A program made the translations under genes and the position numbers. The notes beneath the pieces are model-generated. The model worked only from the letters and a program-made list of their open reading frames with translations. It was not told where the DNA came from and ran no database searches. Positions 47,176 to 62,000 of a stretch of 64,000 bases of DNA are shown piece after piece. The DNA is from Antedon mediterranea (Eukaryota; Echinodermata; Crinoidea; Comatulida; Antedonidae): assembly GCF_964355755.1 (NCBI RefSeq), contig NC_092677.1, positions 20,304,101-20,368,100 on the forward strand. The letters run 5' to 3'. Positions within the stretch are counted from its first letter, which is position 1, and every line of letters starts with the position of its first letter.

Positions 47176-50100
47176 TGATCAATCAATGAAAAATAATGCC
47201 ATGCAACTTTGTTTCTGATTTTAAAAAAGGTCCACTTGTTTAGGCCTGACATTTACAACCCTCAAAATATCTCACTTTCAAAAACCATATTTATTTTCAA
47301 TTTAAAAAAAAAAGAAAAAAAATATCCCTAGAGGTTCGACCCACTACTCAGAGCACTCAAAACTGAGCATTACCCGTTACGCCACAAACCAGTAGATGAC
47401 TGAAGAGCTGATAATAGTCTATTTATATGAAATGAATGATCAATCAATGAAAAATAATGCCATGCAACTTTGTTTCTGATTTAAAAAAAGGTTCACTTGT
47501 TTAGGCCTGACATTTACAACCCTAAAAATATCTCACTTTCAAAAACAATATTTCTTTTCAATTTAAAAAAAAAATCCCTAGAGGTTCGAACCCACTACTG
47601 AGAGAACTCAAACCTGAGCATTATCCGTTACGCCACCAACCAGTAGGTGACTGAGGAGCTGATAATAGTCTATTTATATGAAATGAATGATCAATCAATG
47701 AAAAATAATGCCATGCAACTTTGTTTCTGATTTTAAAAAAGGTCCACTTGTTTAGGCCTGATATTTACAACCCTCAAAATATCTCACTTTCAAAAACAAT
47801 ATTTATTTAAAAAAAAAAAAAAAAAGAAACAAAATATCCGTAGAGGTTCGAACCCACTAGTGAGAGCACTCAAACTTGAGCTTTACCCGTTACGCCACAA
47901 ACCAGTAGATGACTGAAGAGCTGATAATACTCTATTTATATGAAATAAATAATAAATCAATGAAAAATAATGTCATGCAACTTTGTTTCTGATTTTAAAA
48001 AAGGTCCACTTGTTTAGGCCTGATATTTACAACCCTCAAAATATCTCACTTTCAAAAACCATATTTATTTTCAATTTAAAAAAAAAAGAAAAAAAATATC
48101 CCTAGAGGTTCGACCCACTACTCAGAGCACTCAAACCTGAGCATTACCCGTTACGCCACAAACCAGTAGATGACTGAAGAGCTGATAATAGTCTATTTAT
48201 ATGAAATGAATGATCAATCAATGAAAAATAATGCCATGCAACTTTGTTTCTGATTTTAAAAAAGGTCCACTTGTTTAGGCCTGATATTTACAACCCTCAA
48301 AATATCTCACTTTCAAAAACCATATTTATTTTCAATTTAAAAAAAAAAGAAAAAAAATATCCCTAGAGGTTCGACCCACTACTCAGAGCACTCAAACCTG
48401 AGCATTACCCGTTACGCCACAAACCAGTAGATGACTGAAGAGCTGATAATAGTCTATTTATATGAAATGAATGATCAATCAATGAAAAATAATGCCATGC
48501 AACTTTGTTTCTGATTTTAAAAAAGGTCCACTTGTTTAGGCCTGACATTTACAACCCTCAAAATATCTCACTTTCAAAAACAATATTTATTTTCAATAAG
48601 AAAAAAAAAGCAATATCCCTAGAGGTTGGAACCCGCTACTGAGAGCACTCAAACCTGGGTATTACCCGTTACGCCACAAACCAGTAGATGACTGAAGAGC
48701 TGATAATAGTCTATTTATATGAAATGAATGATCAATCAATGAAAAATAATGCCATGCAACTTTGTTTCTGATTTTAAAAAAGGTCCACTTGTTTAGGCCT
48801 GACATTTACAACCCTCAAAATATCTCACTTTCAAAAACAATATTTATTTTCAATTTTAAAAAAAAAGCCCTAGAGGTTCGAACCCACTACTGAGAGAACT
48901 CAAACCTGAGCATTATCCGTTACGCCACCAACCAGTAGGTGACTGAGGAGCTGATAATAGTCTATTTATATGAAATGAATGATCAATCAATGAAAAATAA
49001 TGCCATGCAACTTTGTTTCTGATTGAAAAAAAGGTTCACTTGTTTTGGCCTGACATTTACAACCCTCAAAATATCTCACTTTCAAAAACAATATTTTTTC
49101 AATTAAAAAAAAAAAAGAAATAAAATATCAGTAGAGGTTCGAACCCTCTAGTGAGAGCACTCAAACTTGAGCATTACCCGCTACGCCACAAACCAGTAGA
49201 TGACTGAAGAGCTGATAATACTCTATTTATATGAAATCAATAATAAATCAATGAAAAATAATGCCATGCAACTTTGTTTCTGATTTTAAAAAAGGTTCAT
49301 TTGTTTAGGCCTGTCATTTACAACCCTCAAAATATCTCACCTTCAAAAAAAATATTTATTTTCAATAAAAAAAAAAAGAAAAGAAATATCCCTAGAGGTT
49401 CGAACCCACTACTGCGAGCACTCAAACTTGAGCATTACCCGTTACGCCTCAAACCAGTAGATGACTGAAGAGCTGATAATACTCTATTTATATGAAATGA
49501 ATAATAAATCAATCAAAAATAATGCCATGCAACTTTGTTTCTGATTTTAAAAAAGGTTCTCTTGTTTAGGCCTGACATTTACAACCCTCAAAATATCTCA
49601 CCTTCAAAAACAATATTTATTTTCAAATAAAAAAAAAAGAAAAAAAATATCCCTAGAAGTTCGAACCCACTATTGAAATCACTCAAACCTGAGCATTACC
49701 CGTTCGCCGCAAACCATTTTATGACTGAAGAGCTGATAATAGTCTACTTATATGAAATGGATGATCAATCAATGAAAAATAATGCCATGCAACTTTGTTT
49801 CTGATTTTAAAAAAGGTTCACTTGTTTAGGCCTGACAGTTGCAACCCTAAAAATATCTCACTTTCAAAAACAATATTTATTTTCAATTAAAAAAAAAGAA
49901 AAAAAAATACCCGTATAGGTTCGAACCCACTACTGAGAGCACTCAAACCTGAGCATTACACGTTACGCCAAAAACCAGTAGATGACTGAGGAGCTGATAA
50001 TAGTCTATATATATGAAATGAATGATCAATCAATGAAAAATAATGCCATGCAACTTTGTTTCTGATTGAAAAAAATGTTCACTTGTTTAGGCCTCACATT

Positions 50101-52063
50101 TACAACCCTCAAAATATCTCACTTTCAAAAACAATATTTTTTCAATTAAAAAAAAAAAGAAATAAAATATCAGTAGAGGTTCGAACCCACTAGTGAGAGC
50201 ACTCAAACTTGAGCATTACCCGCTACGCCACAAACCAGTAGATGACTGAAGAGCTGATAATACTCTATTTATATGAAATAAATAATAAATCAATGAAAAA
50301 TAATGCCATGCAACTTTGTTTCTGATTTTAAAAAAGGTCCACTTGTTTAGGCCTGATATTTACAACCCTCAAAATATCTCACTTTCAAAAACCATATTTA
50401 TTTTCAATTTAAAAAAAAAGAAAAAAAATATCCCTAGAGGTTCGACCCACTACTCAGAGCACTCAAACCTGAGCATTACCCGTTACGCCACAAACCAGTA
50501 GATGACTGAAGAGCTGATAATAGTCTATTTATATGAAATGAATGATCAATCAATGAAAAATAATGCCATGCAACTTTGTTTCTGATTTTAAAAAAGGTCC
50601 ACTTGTTTAGGCCTGACATTTACAACCCTCAAAATATCTCACTTTTAAAAACCATATTTATTTTCAATGTAAAAAAAAAGAAAAAAAGTATCCCTAGAGG
50701 TTCGACCCACTACTCAGAGCACTCAAACCTGAGCATTACTCGTTACGCCACAAACCAGTAGATGACTGAAGAGCTGGTAATAGTCTATTTATATGAAATG
50801 AATTATCAATCAATGAAAAATAATGCCATGCAACTTTGTTTCTGATTTTAAAAAAGATCCATTTGTTTAGGCCTGACATTTACAACCCTAAAAAATATCT
50901 CATTTTCAAAAAAAATATTTATTTTCAATAAGAAAAAAAAAAGCAATATCCCTAGAGGTTGGAACCTGCTACTGAGAGCACTCAAACCTGGGTATTACCC
51001 GTTACGCCACAAACCAGTAGATGACTGAAGAGCTGATAATAGTCTATTTATATGAAATGAATGATCAATCAATGAAAAATAATGCCATGCAACTTTGTTT
51101 CTGATTTAAAAAAAGGTCCACTTGTTTAGGCCTGACATTTACAACCCTCAAAATATCTCACTTTCAAAAACAATATTTATTTTCAATTTAAAAAAAAAAT
51201 CCCTAGAGGTTCGAACCCACTACTGAGAGAACTCAACCCTCAAAATATCTCACTTTCAAAAACAATATTTTTTCAATTTAAAAAAAAAAAGAAATAAAAT
51301 ATCAGTAGAGGTTCGAAGGTTCGAAGTGAGAGCACTCAAACTTGAGCATTACCCGCTACGCCACAAACCAGTAGATGACTGAAGAGCTGATAATACTCTA
51401 TTTATATGAAATAAATAATAAATCAATGAAAAATAATGCCATGCAACTTTGTTTCTGATTTTAAAAAAGGTTCATTTGTTCAGGCCTGTCATTTACAACC
51501 CTCAAAATATCTCACCTTCAAAAAAAATATTTATTTTCAATAAAAAAAAAAAAGAAAAGAAATATCCCTAGAGGTTCGAACCCATTACTGCGAGCACTCA
51601 AACTTGAGCATTACCCGTTACGCCTCAAACCAGTAGATGACTGAAGAGCTGATAATACTCTATTTATATGAAATGAATAATAAATCAATCAAAAATAATG
51701 CCATGCAACTTTGTTTCTGATTTTAAAAAAGGTTCACTTGTTTAGGCTTGACATTTACAAACCTCAAAATATCTCACCTTCAAAAACAATATTTATTTTC
51801 AAATAAAAAAAAAAGAAAAAAAATATCCCTAGAAGTTCGAACCCACTATTGAAATCACTCAAACCTGAGCATTACCCGTTCGCCGCAAACCATTTTATGA
51901 CTGAAGAGCTGATAATAGTCTATTTATATGAAATGGATGATCAATCAATGAAAAATAATGCCATGCAACTTTGTTTCTGATTTTAAAAAAGGTTCACTTG
52001 TTTAGGCCTGACAGTTGCAACCCTAAAAATATCTCACTTTCAAAAACAATATTTATTTTCAAT
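47176..52063. repeat. Block B copy 2
   Basis: Matches 17864-22750 at an offset of 29311-29312; the one-base change comes from an A-tract difference near 48600. It carries the same type C run, type D and E monomers, truncated monomer and type F monomers. Unlike copy 1 it continues past the TATTTTCAAT point into the CCGTATAGGTTCG monomer. Confidence 0.88.
51220..51327. repeat. Truncated monomer with doubled B-box core, block B copy 2
   Basis: Same deletion junction (ACTCAACCCTCAAAATATC, about 51231-51249) and same GGTTCGAAGGTTCGAAG doubling (near 51309) as at 21910-22018. Both rearrangements are therefore older than the duplication of block B. Confidence 0.85.
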
Positions 52064-53068
52064 TAAAAAAAAAAGAAAAAAAAATACCCGTATAGGTTCG
52101 AACCCACTACTGAGAGCACTCAAACCTGAGCATTACACGTTACGCCACAAACCAGTAGATGACTGAGGAGCTGATAATAGTCTATATATATGAAATGAAT
52201 GATCAATCAATGAAAAATAATGCCATGCAACTTTGTTTCTGATTGAAAAAAATGTTCACTTGTTTAGGCCTGACATTTACAACCCTCAAAATATCTCACT
52301 TTCAAAAACAATATTTATTTTCAAATAAAAAAAAAAAAAAAAATATCCCTAGAAGTTCGAACCCACTATTGAAATCACTCAAAACTGAGCATTACCCGTT
52401 ACGCCGCAAACCAGTATATAACTGAAGAGCTGATAATAGTCTATTTATATGAAATGGATGATCAACCAATGAAAAATAATGCCATGCAACTTTGTTTCTG
52501 ATTTTAAAAAAGATCCACTTGTTTAGGCCTGACATTTACAACCCTCAAAATATCTCACTTTCAAAAACAATATTTATTTTCAATTTAAAAAAAAAAAAAA
52601 AACCCTAGAGGTTCGAACCCACTACTGAAAGCACTCAAACCTGAGCATTATCCGTTACGCCACAAACCAGTAGATGACTGCGGAGCTGATAATAGTCCAT
52701 TTATATGAAATGAATGATCAATCAATGAAAAATAATGCCATGCAACTTTGTTTCTGATTTTAAAAAAGGTCCACTTATTTAGGCCTGACATTTACAACCC
52801 TCAAAATATCTCACTTTCAAAAACAATATTTATTTTCAATTAAAAAAAAAAGAAAAAAACATATTCGTAGAGGTTCGAACCCACTACTGCGAGAACTCAA
52901 ACCTGAGCACTACCGGTTACGCCACAAACCAGTAGATGACTGAAGAGCTGATAACAGTCTATTTATATGAAATGAATGATCCATCAATGTAAAATGATGT
53001 TATGCAACTTTGTTTCTGATTTTAAAAAAAGGTCCACTTGGTTAGGCTTGACATTTAAAACCCTCAAA
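52064..53068. repeat. Mixed monomers between higher-order copies
   Basis: About four monomers, including one type F and one of the divergent ATCCATCAATGTAAAATGAT kind (52979-52998). The last passes into the next higher-order copy near CAATATTTTTTTCAAT. No gene is seen. Confidence 0.8.
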
Positions 53069-56000
53069 ATATCTCACTTTCAAAAACAATATTTTTTTCA
53101 ATAAAAAAAAAAAAAAGAAAAAAAATATTCGTAGAGGTTCGAACCCACTACTGCGAGAACTCAAACCTGAGCATTACCCGTTACGCCTCAAACCAGTAGA
53201 TGACTGAAGAGCTGATAATACTCTATTTATATGAAATTAATAATAAATCAATGAAAAATAATGCCATGCAACTTTGTTTCTGATTTTAAAAAAGGTTCAC
53301 TTGTTTAGGCCTGACATTTACAACCCTCAAAATATCTCACTTTCAAAAACAATATTTATTTTAAATAAAAAAAAAAAAGAAACAAAATATCCGTAGAGGT
53401 TCGAACCCACTAGTGAGAGCACTCAAACTTGAGCATTACCCGTTACGCCACAAACCAGTAGATGACTGAAGAGCTGATAATACTCTATTTATATGAAATA
53501 AATAATAAATCAATGAAAAATAATGCCATGCAACTTTGTTTCTGATTTTAAAAAAGGTCCACTTGCTTAGGCCTGACATTTACAACCCTCAAAATATCTC
53601 ACTTTCAAAAACAATATTTATTTTCAATAAAAAAAAAAAAATAAAAAAGTTCGTAGAGGTTCGAACCCACTACTGCGAGAACTCAAACCTGAGCATTACC
53701 CGTTACGCCTCAAATCAGTAGATGACTGAAGAGCTGATAATAGTCTATTTATATGAAATGAATGATCAATCAATGAAAAATAATGCCATGCAACTTTGTT
53801 TCTGATTTAAAAAAAGGTTCACTTGTTTAGGCCTGACATTTACAACCCTAAAAATATCTCACTTTCAAAAACAATATTTATTTTCAATTTTAAAAAAAAA
53901 ATCCCTAGAGGTTCGAACCCACTACTGAGAGAACTCAAACCTGAGCATTATCCGTTACGCAACCAACCAGTAGGTGACTGAGGAGCTGATAATAGTCTAT
54001 TTATATGAAATGAATGATCAATCAATGAAAAATAATGCCATGCAACTTTGTTTCTGATTTTAAAAAAGGTTCACTTGTTTTGGCCTGACATTTACAACCC
54101 TCAAAATATCTCACTTTCAAAAACAATATTTTTTCAATTAAAAAAAAAAAAGAAATAAAATATCAGTAGAGGTTCGAACCCACTAGTGAGAGCAATCAAA
54201 CTTGAGCATTACCCGTTACGCCACAAACCAGTAGATGACTGAAGAGCTGATAATAGTCTATTTATATGAAATGAATGATCAATCAATGAAAAATAATGCC
54301 ATACAACTTTGTTTCTGATTTTAAAAAAGGTTCACTTGTTTAGGCCTGATATTTACAACCCTCAAAATATCTCACTTTCAAAAACCATATTTATTTTCAA
54401 TTTAAAAAAAAAGAAAAAAAATATCCCTAGAGGTTCGACCCACTACTCAGAGCACTCAAACCTGAGCATTACCCGTTACGCCACAAACCAGTAGATGACT
54501 GAAGAGCTGATAATAGTCTATTTATATGAAATGAATGATCAATCAATGAAAATAATGCCATGCAACTTTGTTTCTGATTTTAAAAAAGGTCCACTTGTTT
54601 AGGCCTGACATTTACAACCCTCAAAATATCTCACTTTCAAAAACAATATTTATTTTCAATTAAAATAAAAAGAAAAAAAATATTCGTAGAGGTTCGAACC
54701 CACTACTCAGAGCACTCAAAACTGAGCATTACCCGTTACGCCACAAACCAGTAGATGACTGAAGAGCTGATAATAGTCTATTTATATGAAATTAAAAATA
54801 AATCAATGAAAAATAATGCAATGCAACTTTGTTTCTGATTTTAAAAAAGGTTCACTTGTTTAGGCCTGACATTTACAACCCTCAAAATATTTCATTTTCA
54901 AAAACAATATTTATTTTAAATAAAAAAAAAAGAAACAAAATATCCGTAGAGGTTCGAACCCACTAGTGAGAGCACTCAAACTTGAGCATTACCCGTTACG
55001 CCACAAACCAGTAGATGACTGAAGAGCTGATAATACTCTATTTATATGAAATAAATAATAAATCAATGAAAAATAATGCCATGCCACTTTGTTTCTGATT
55101 TTAAAAAAGGTCCACTTGTTTAGGCCTGATATTTACAACCCTCAAAATATCTCACTTTCAAAAACAATATTTATTTTAAATAAAAAAAAAAAAAATATCC
55201 GTAGAGGTTCGAACCCACTAGTGAGAACACTCAAACTTGAGCATTACCCGTTACGCCACAAACCAGTAGATAACTGAAGAGCTGATAATAGTCTATTTAT
55301 ATGAAATGAATGATCAATCAATGAAAAATAATGCCATGCAACTTTGTTTCTGATTTTAAAAAATGTCCACTTGTTTAGGCCTGACATTTACAACCCTCAA
55401 AATATCTCACTTTCAAAAACAATATTTTTTTCAATTAAAAAAAAAAAAGAAAAAAAATATTCGTAGAGGTTCGAACCCACTACTGCGAGAACTCAAACCT
55501 GAGCATTACCCGTTACGCCTCAAACCAGTAGATGACTGAAGAGCTGATAATACTCTATTTATATGAAATTAATAATAAATCAATGAAAAATAATGCCATG
55601 CAACTTTGTTTCTGATTTTAAAAAAGGTTCACTTGTTTAGGCCTGACATTTACAACCCTCAAAATATCTCACTTTCAAAAACAATATTTATTTTAAATAA
55701 TAAAAAAAAAAAAACAAAATACCCGTAGAGGTCCGAACCCACTAATGAGAGCACTCAAACTTGAGCATTACCCGTTACGCCACAAACCAGTAGATGACTG
55801 AAGAGCTGACAATACTCTATTTATATGAAATAAATAATAAATCAATGAAAAATAATGCCATGCAACTTTGTTTCTGATTTTAAAAAAGGTCCACTTGTTT
55901 AGGCCTGACATTTACAACCCTCAAAATATCTCACTTTCAAAATCCATATTTATTCTCAATTTAAAAAAAAAAGAAAAAAAATATCCTTAGAGGTTCGACC

Positions 56001-59000
56001 CACTACTCAGAGCACTCAAACCTGAGCATTACCCGTTACGCCACAAACCAGTAGATGACTGAAGAGCTGATAATAGTCTATTTATATGAAATGAATGATC
56101 AATCAATGAAAAATAATGCCATGCAACTTTGTTTCTGATTTTAAAAAATATCCATTTGTTTAGGCCTGACATTCACAACCCTAAAAAATATCTCATTTTC
56201 AAAAAAAATATTTATTTTCAATAAGAAAAAAAAAAGTAATATCCCTAGAGGTTCGAACCCACTACTGCGAGAACTCAAACCTGAGCATTACCCGTTACGC
56301 CTCAAACCAATAGATGACTGTAGAGCTGATAATACTCTATTTATATGAAATTAATAATAAATCAATGAAAAATAATGCCATGCAACTTTGTTTCTGATTT
56401 TAAAAAAGGTTCACTTGTTTAGGCCTGACATTTACAACCCTCAAAATATCTCACTTTCAAAAACAATATTTATTTTAAATAAAAAAAAAAAAAAAACAAA
56501 ATACCCGTAGAGGTCCGAACCCACTAGTGAGAGCACTCAAACTTGAGCATTACCCGTTACGCCACAAACCAGTAGATGACTGAAGAGCTGACAATACTCT
56601 ATTTATATGAAATAAATAATAAATCAATGAAAAATAATGCCATGCAACTTTGTTTCTGATTTTAAAAAAGGTCCACTTGTTTAGGCCTGACATTTACAAC
56701 CCTCAAAATATCTCACTTTCAAAATCCATATTTATTCTCAATTTAAAAAAAAAAGAAAAAAATATCCTTAGAGGTTCGACCCACTACTCAGAGCACTCAA
56801 ACCTGAGCATTACCCGTTACGCCACAAACCAGTAGATGACTGAAGAGCTGATAATAGTCTATTTATATGAAATGAATGATCAATCAATGAAAAATAATGC
56901 CATGCAACTTTGTTTCTGATTTTAAAAAATATCCATTTGTTTAGGCCTGACATTCACAACCCTAAAAAATATCTCATTTTCAAAAAAAATATTTATTTTC
57001 AATAAGAAAAAAAAAAGTAATATCCCTAGAGGTTCGAACCCACTACTGCGAGAACTCAAACCTGAGCATTACCCGTTACGCCTCAAACCAGTAGATGACT
57101 GTAGAGCTGATAATACTCTATTTATATGAAATTAATAATAAATCAATGAAAAATAATGCCATGCAACTTTGTTTCTGATTTTAAAAAAGGTTCAATTGTT
57201 TAGGCCTGACATTTACAACCCTCAAAATATCTCACTTTCAAAAACAATATTTATTTTAAATAAAAAAAAAAAAGAAACAAAATATCCGTAGAGGTTCGAA
57301 CCCACTAGTGAGAGCACTCAAACTTGAGCATTACCCGTTACGCCACAAACCAGTAGATGACTGAAGAGCTGATAATACTCTATTTATATGAAATAATTAA
57401 TAAATCAATGAAAAATAATGCCATGCAACTTTGTTTCTGATTTTAAAAAAGGTCCACTTGTTTAGGCCTGATATTTACAACCCTCAAAATATCTCACTTT
57501 CAAAAACCATATTTATTTTCAATTTAAAAAAAAAAGAAAAAAAATATCCCTAGAGGTTCGACCCACTACTCAGAGCACTCAAACCTGAGCATTACCCGTT
57601 ACGCCACAAACCAGTAGATGACTGAAGAGCTGATAATACTCTATTTATATGTAATTAATAATAAATCAATGAAAAATAATGCCATGCAACTTTGTTTCTG
57701 ATTTTAAAAAAGGTCCACTTGTTTAGGCCTGACATTTACAACCCTCAAAATATCTCACTTTCAAAAACAATATTTATTTTCAATTTAAAAAAAAAAATCC
57801 CTAGAGGTTCGAACCCACTACTGAGAGAACTCAAACCTGAGCATTATCCGTTACGCCACCAACCAGTAGGTGACTGAGGAGCTGATAATAGTCTATTTAT
57901 ATGAAATGAATGATCAATCAATGAAAAATAATGCCATGCAACTTTGTTTCTGATTTTAAAAAAGGTTCACTTGTTTTGGCCTGACATTTACAACCCTCAA
58001 AATATCTCACTTTCAAAAACAATATTTTTTCAATTAAAAAAAAAAAAATAATAAAATATTAGTAGAGGTTCGAACCCACTAGTGAGAGCACTCAAACTTG
58101 AGCATTACCCGTTACGCCACAAACCAGTAGATGACTGAAGAGCTGATAATACTCTATTTATATGAAATAAATAATAAATCAATGAAAAATAATGCCATGC
58201 AACTTTGTTTCTGATTTTAAAAAAGGTCCACTTGTTTAGGCCTGACATTTACAACCCTCAAACTATCTCACTTTCAAAAACCATATTTATTTTAAATTTA
58301 AAAAAAAAAGAAAAAAAATATTCGTAGAGGTTCGAACCCACCACTGCGAGAACTCAAACCTGAGCACTACCAGTTACGCTACAAACCAGTAGATGACTGA
58401 AGAGCTGATAATAGTCTATTTATATGAAATTAATAATAAATCAATGAAAAATAATGCCATGCAACTTTGTTTCTGATTTTAAAAAAGGTTCACTTGTTTA
58501 GGCCTGACATTTACAACCCTCAAAATATCTCACTTTCAAAAACAATATTTATTTTAAAAAAAAAAAGAAAAAGAAACAAAATATCCGTAGAGGTTCGAAC
58601 CCACTAGTGAGAGCACTCAAACTTGAGCATTACCCGTTACGCCACAAACCAGTAGATGACTGAAGAGCTGATAATACTCTATTTATATGAAATAAATAAT
58701 AAATCAATGAAAAATAATGCAATGCAACTTTTTTTCTGATTTTAAAAAAGGTCCACTTGTTTAGGCCTGATATTTACAACCCTCAAAATATCTCACTTTC
58801 AAAAACCATATTTATTTTCAATTTAAAAAAAAAAGAAAAAAATATCCCTAGAGGTTCGACCCCCTACTCAGAGCACTCAAACCTGAGCATTACCCGTTAC
58901 GCCACAAACCAGTAGATGACTGAAGAGCTGATAATAGTCTATTTATATGAAATGAATGATCAATCAATGAAAAATAATGCCATGCAACTTTGTTTCTGAT

Positions 59001-62000
59001 TTTAAAAAAGCTCCACTTGTTTAGGCCTGACATTTACAACCCTCAAAATATCTCACTTTCAAAAACCATATTTATTTTCAATTTAAAAAAAAAAGAAAAA
59101 AAATATCCCTAGAGGTTTGACCCACTACTCAGAGCACTCAAAACTGAGCATTACCCGTTACGCCACAAACCAGTAGATGACTGAAGAGGTGATAATAGTC
59201 TATTTATATGAAATGAATGATCAATCAATGAAAAATAATGCCATGCAACTTTGTTTCTGATTTAAAAAAAGGTTCACTTGTTTAGGCCTGACATTTACAA
59301 CCCTAAAAATATCTCACTTTCAAAAAAAATATTTATTTTAAATAAAAAAAAAAAGAAAGAAATATCCCTAGAGGTTCAAACCCACTACTGCGAGCACTCA
59401 AACTTGAGCATTACCCGTTACGCCTCAAACCAGTAGATGACTGAAGAGCTGATAATACTCTATTTATATGAAATAAATAATAAATCAATGAAAAATAATG
59501 CCATGCAACTTTGTTTCTGATTTTAAAAAAGGTCCACTTGTTTAGGCCTGATATTTACAACCCTCAAAATATCTCACTTTCAAAAACCATATTTATTTTC
59601 AATTTAAAAAAAAAAGAAAAAAAATATCCCTAGAGGTTCGACCCACTACTCAGAGCACTCAAACCTGACCATTACCCGTTACGCCACAAACCAGTAGATG
59701 ACTGAAGAGCTGATAATAGTCTATTTATATGAAATGAATGATCAATCAATGAAAAATAATGCCATGAAACTTTGTTTCTGATTTTAAAAAAGGTCCACTT
59801 GTTTAGGCCTGATATTTACAACCCTCAAAATATCTCACTTTCAAAAACCATATTTATTTTCAATTTAAAAAAAAAAGAAAAAAAATATCCCTAGAGGTTC
59901 GACCCACTACTCAGAGCACTCAAACCTGAGCATTACCCGTTACGCCACAAACCAGTAGATGACTGAAGAGCTGATAATAGTCTATTTATATGAAATGAAT
60001 GATCAATCAATGAAAAATAATGCCATGCAACTTTGTTTCTGATTTTAAAAAAGGTCCACTTGTTTAGGCCTGACATTTACAACCCTCAAAATATCTCACT
60101 TTCAAAAACCATATTTATTTTCAATTTAAAAAAAAAAGAAAAAAAATATCCCTAGAGGTTCGACCCACTACTCAGAGCACTCAAAACTGAGCATTACCCG
60201 TTACGCCACAAACCAGTAGATGACTGAAGAGCTGATAATAGTCTATTTATATGAAATGAATGATCAATCAATGAAAAATAATGCCATGCAACTTTGTTTC
60301 TGATTTAAAAAAAGGTTCACTTGTTTAGGCCTGACATTTACAACCCTAAAAATATCTCACTTTCAAAAACAATATTTCTTTTCAATTTAAAAAAAAAATC
60401 CCTAGAGGTTCGAACCCACTACTGAGAGAACTCAAACCTGAGCATTATCCGTTACGCCACCAACCAGTAGGTGACTGAGGAGCTGATAATAGTCTATTTA
60501 TATGAAATGAATGATCAATCAATGAAAAATAATGCCATGCAACTTTGTTTCTGATTTTAAAAAAGGTCCACTTGTTTAGGCCTGATATTTACAACCCTCA
60601 AAATATCTCACTTTCAAAAACAATATTTATTTAAAAAAAAAAAAAAAAAGAAACAAAATATCCGTAGAGGTTCGAACCCACTAGTGAGAGCACTCAAACT
60701 TGAGCTTTACCCGTTACGCCACAAACCAGTAGATGACTGAAGAGCTGATAATACTCTATTTATATGAAATAAATAATAAATCAATGAAAAATAATGTCAT
60801 GCAACTTTGTTTCTGATTTTAAAAAAGGTCCACTTGTTTAGGCCTGATATTTACAACCCTCAAAATATCTCACTTTCAAAAACCATATTTATTTTCAATT
60901 TAAAAAAAAAAGAAAAAAAATATCCCTAGAGGTTCGACCCACTACTCAGAGCACTCAAACCTGAGCATTACCCGTTACGCCACAAACCAGTAGATGACTG
61001 AAGAGCTGATAATAGTCTATTTATATGAAATGAATGATCAATCAATGAAAAATAATGCCATGCAACTTTGTTTCTGATTTTAAAAAAGGTCCACTTGTTT
61101 AGGCCTGATATTTACAACCCTCAAAATATCTCACTTTCAAAAACCATATTTATTTTCAATTTAAAAAAAAAAGAAAAAAAATATCCCTAGAGGTTCGACC
61201 CACTACTCAGAGCACTCAAACCTGAGCATTACCCGTTACGCCACAAACCAGTAGATGACTGAAGAGCTGATAATAGTCTATTTATATGAAATGAATGATC
61301 AATCAATGAAAAATAATGCCATGCAACTTTGTTTCTGATTTTAAAAAAGGTCCACTTGTTTAGGCCTGACATTTACAACCCTCAAAATATCTCACTTTCA
61401 AAAACAATATTTATTTTCAATAAGAAAAAAAAAAGCAATATCCCTAGAGGTTGGAACCCGCTACTGAGAGCACTCAAACCTGGGTATTACCCGTTACGCC
61501 ACAAACCAGTAGATGACTGAAGAGCTGATAATAGTCTATTTATATGAAATGAATGATCAATCAATGAAAAATAATGCCATGCAACTTTGTTTCTGATTTT
61601 AAAAAAGGTCCACTTGTTTAGGCCTGACATTTACAACCCTCAAAATATCTCACTTTCAAAAACAATATTTATTTTCAATTTTAAAAAAAAAGCCCTAGAG
61701 GTTCGAACCCACTACTGAGAGAACTCAAACCTGAGCATTATCCGTTACGCCACCAACCAGTAGGTGACTGAGGAGCTGATAATAGTCTATTTATATGAAA
61801 TGAATGATCAATCAATGAAAAATAATGCCATGCAACTTTGTTTCTGATTGAAAAAAAGGTTCACTTGTTTTGGCCTGACATTTACAACCCTCAAAATATC
61901 TCACTTTCAAAAACAATATTTTTTCAATTAAAAAAAAAAAAGAAATAAAATATCAGTAGAGGTTCGAACCCTCTAGTGAGAGCACTCAAACTTGAGCATT

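Larger units (their letters stand above)
38430..53068. repeat. 14.64 kb higher-order unit, copy 1
   Basis: The ordered monomers from about 38430 recur from about 53069, offset 14639. Landmarks at 38897, 40450 and 42011 match 53536, 55089 and 56650. Past the 1563 bp tandem duplication the offset becomes 13076, and past the 252 bp duplication it becomes 12824-12825. Copy 1 therefore holds two extra tandem segments. It ends with block B copy 2 and about 1 kb of mixed monomers. Confidence 0.88.
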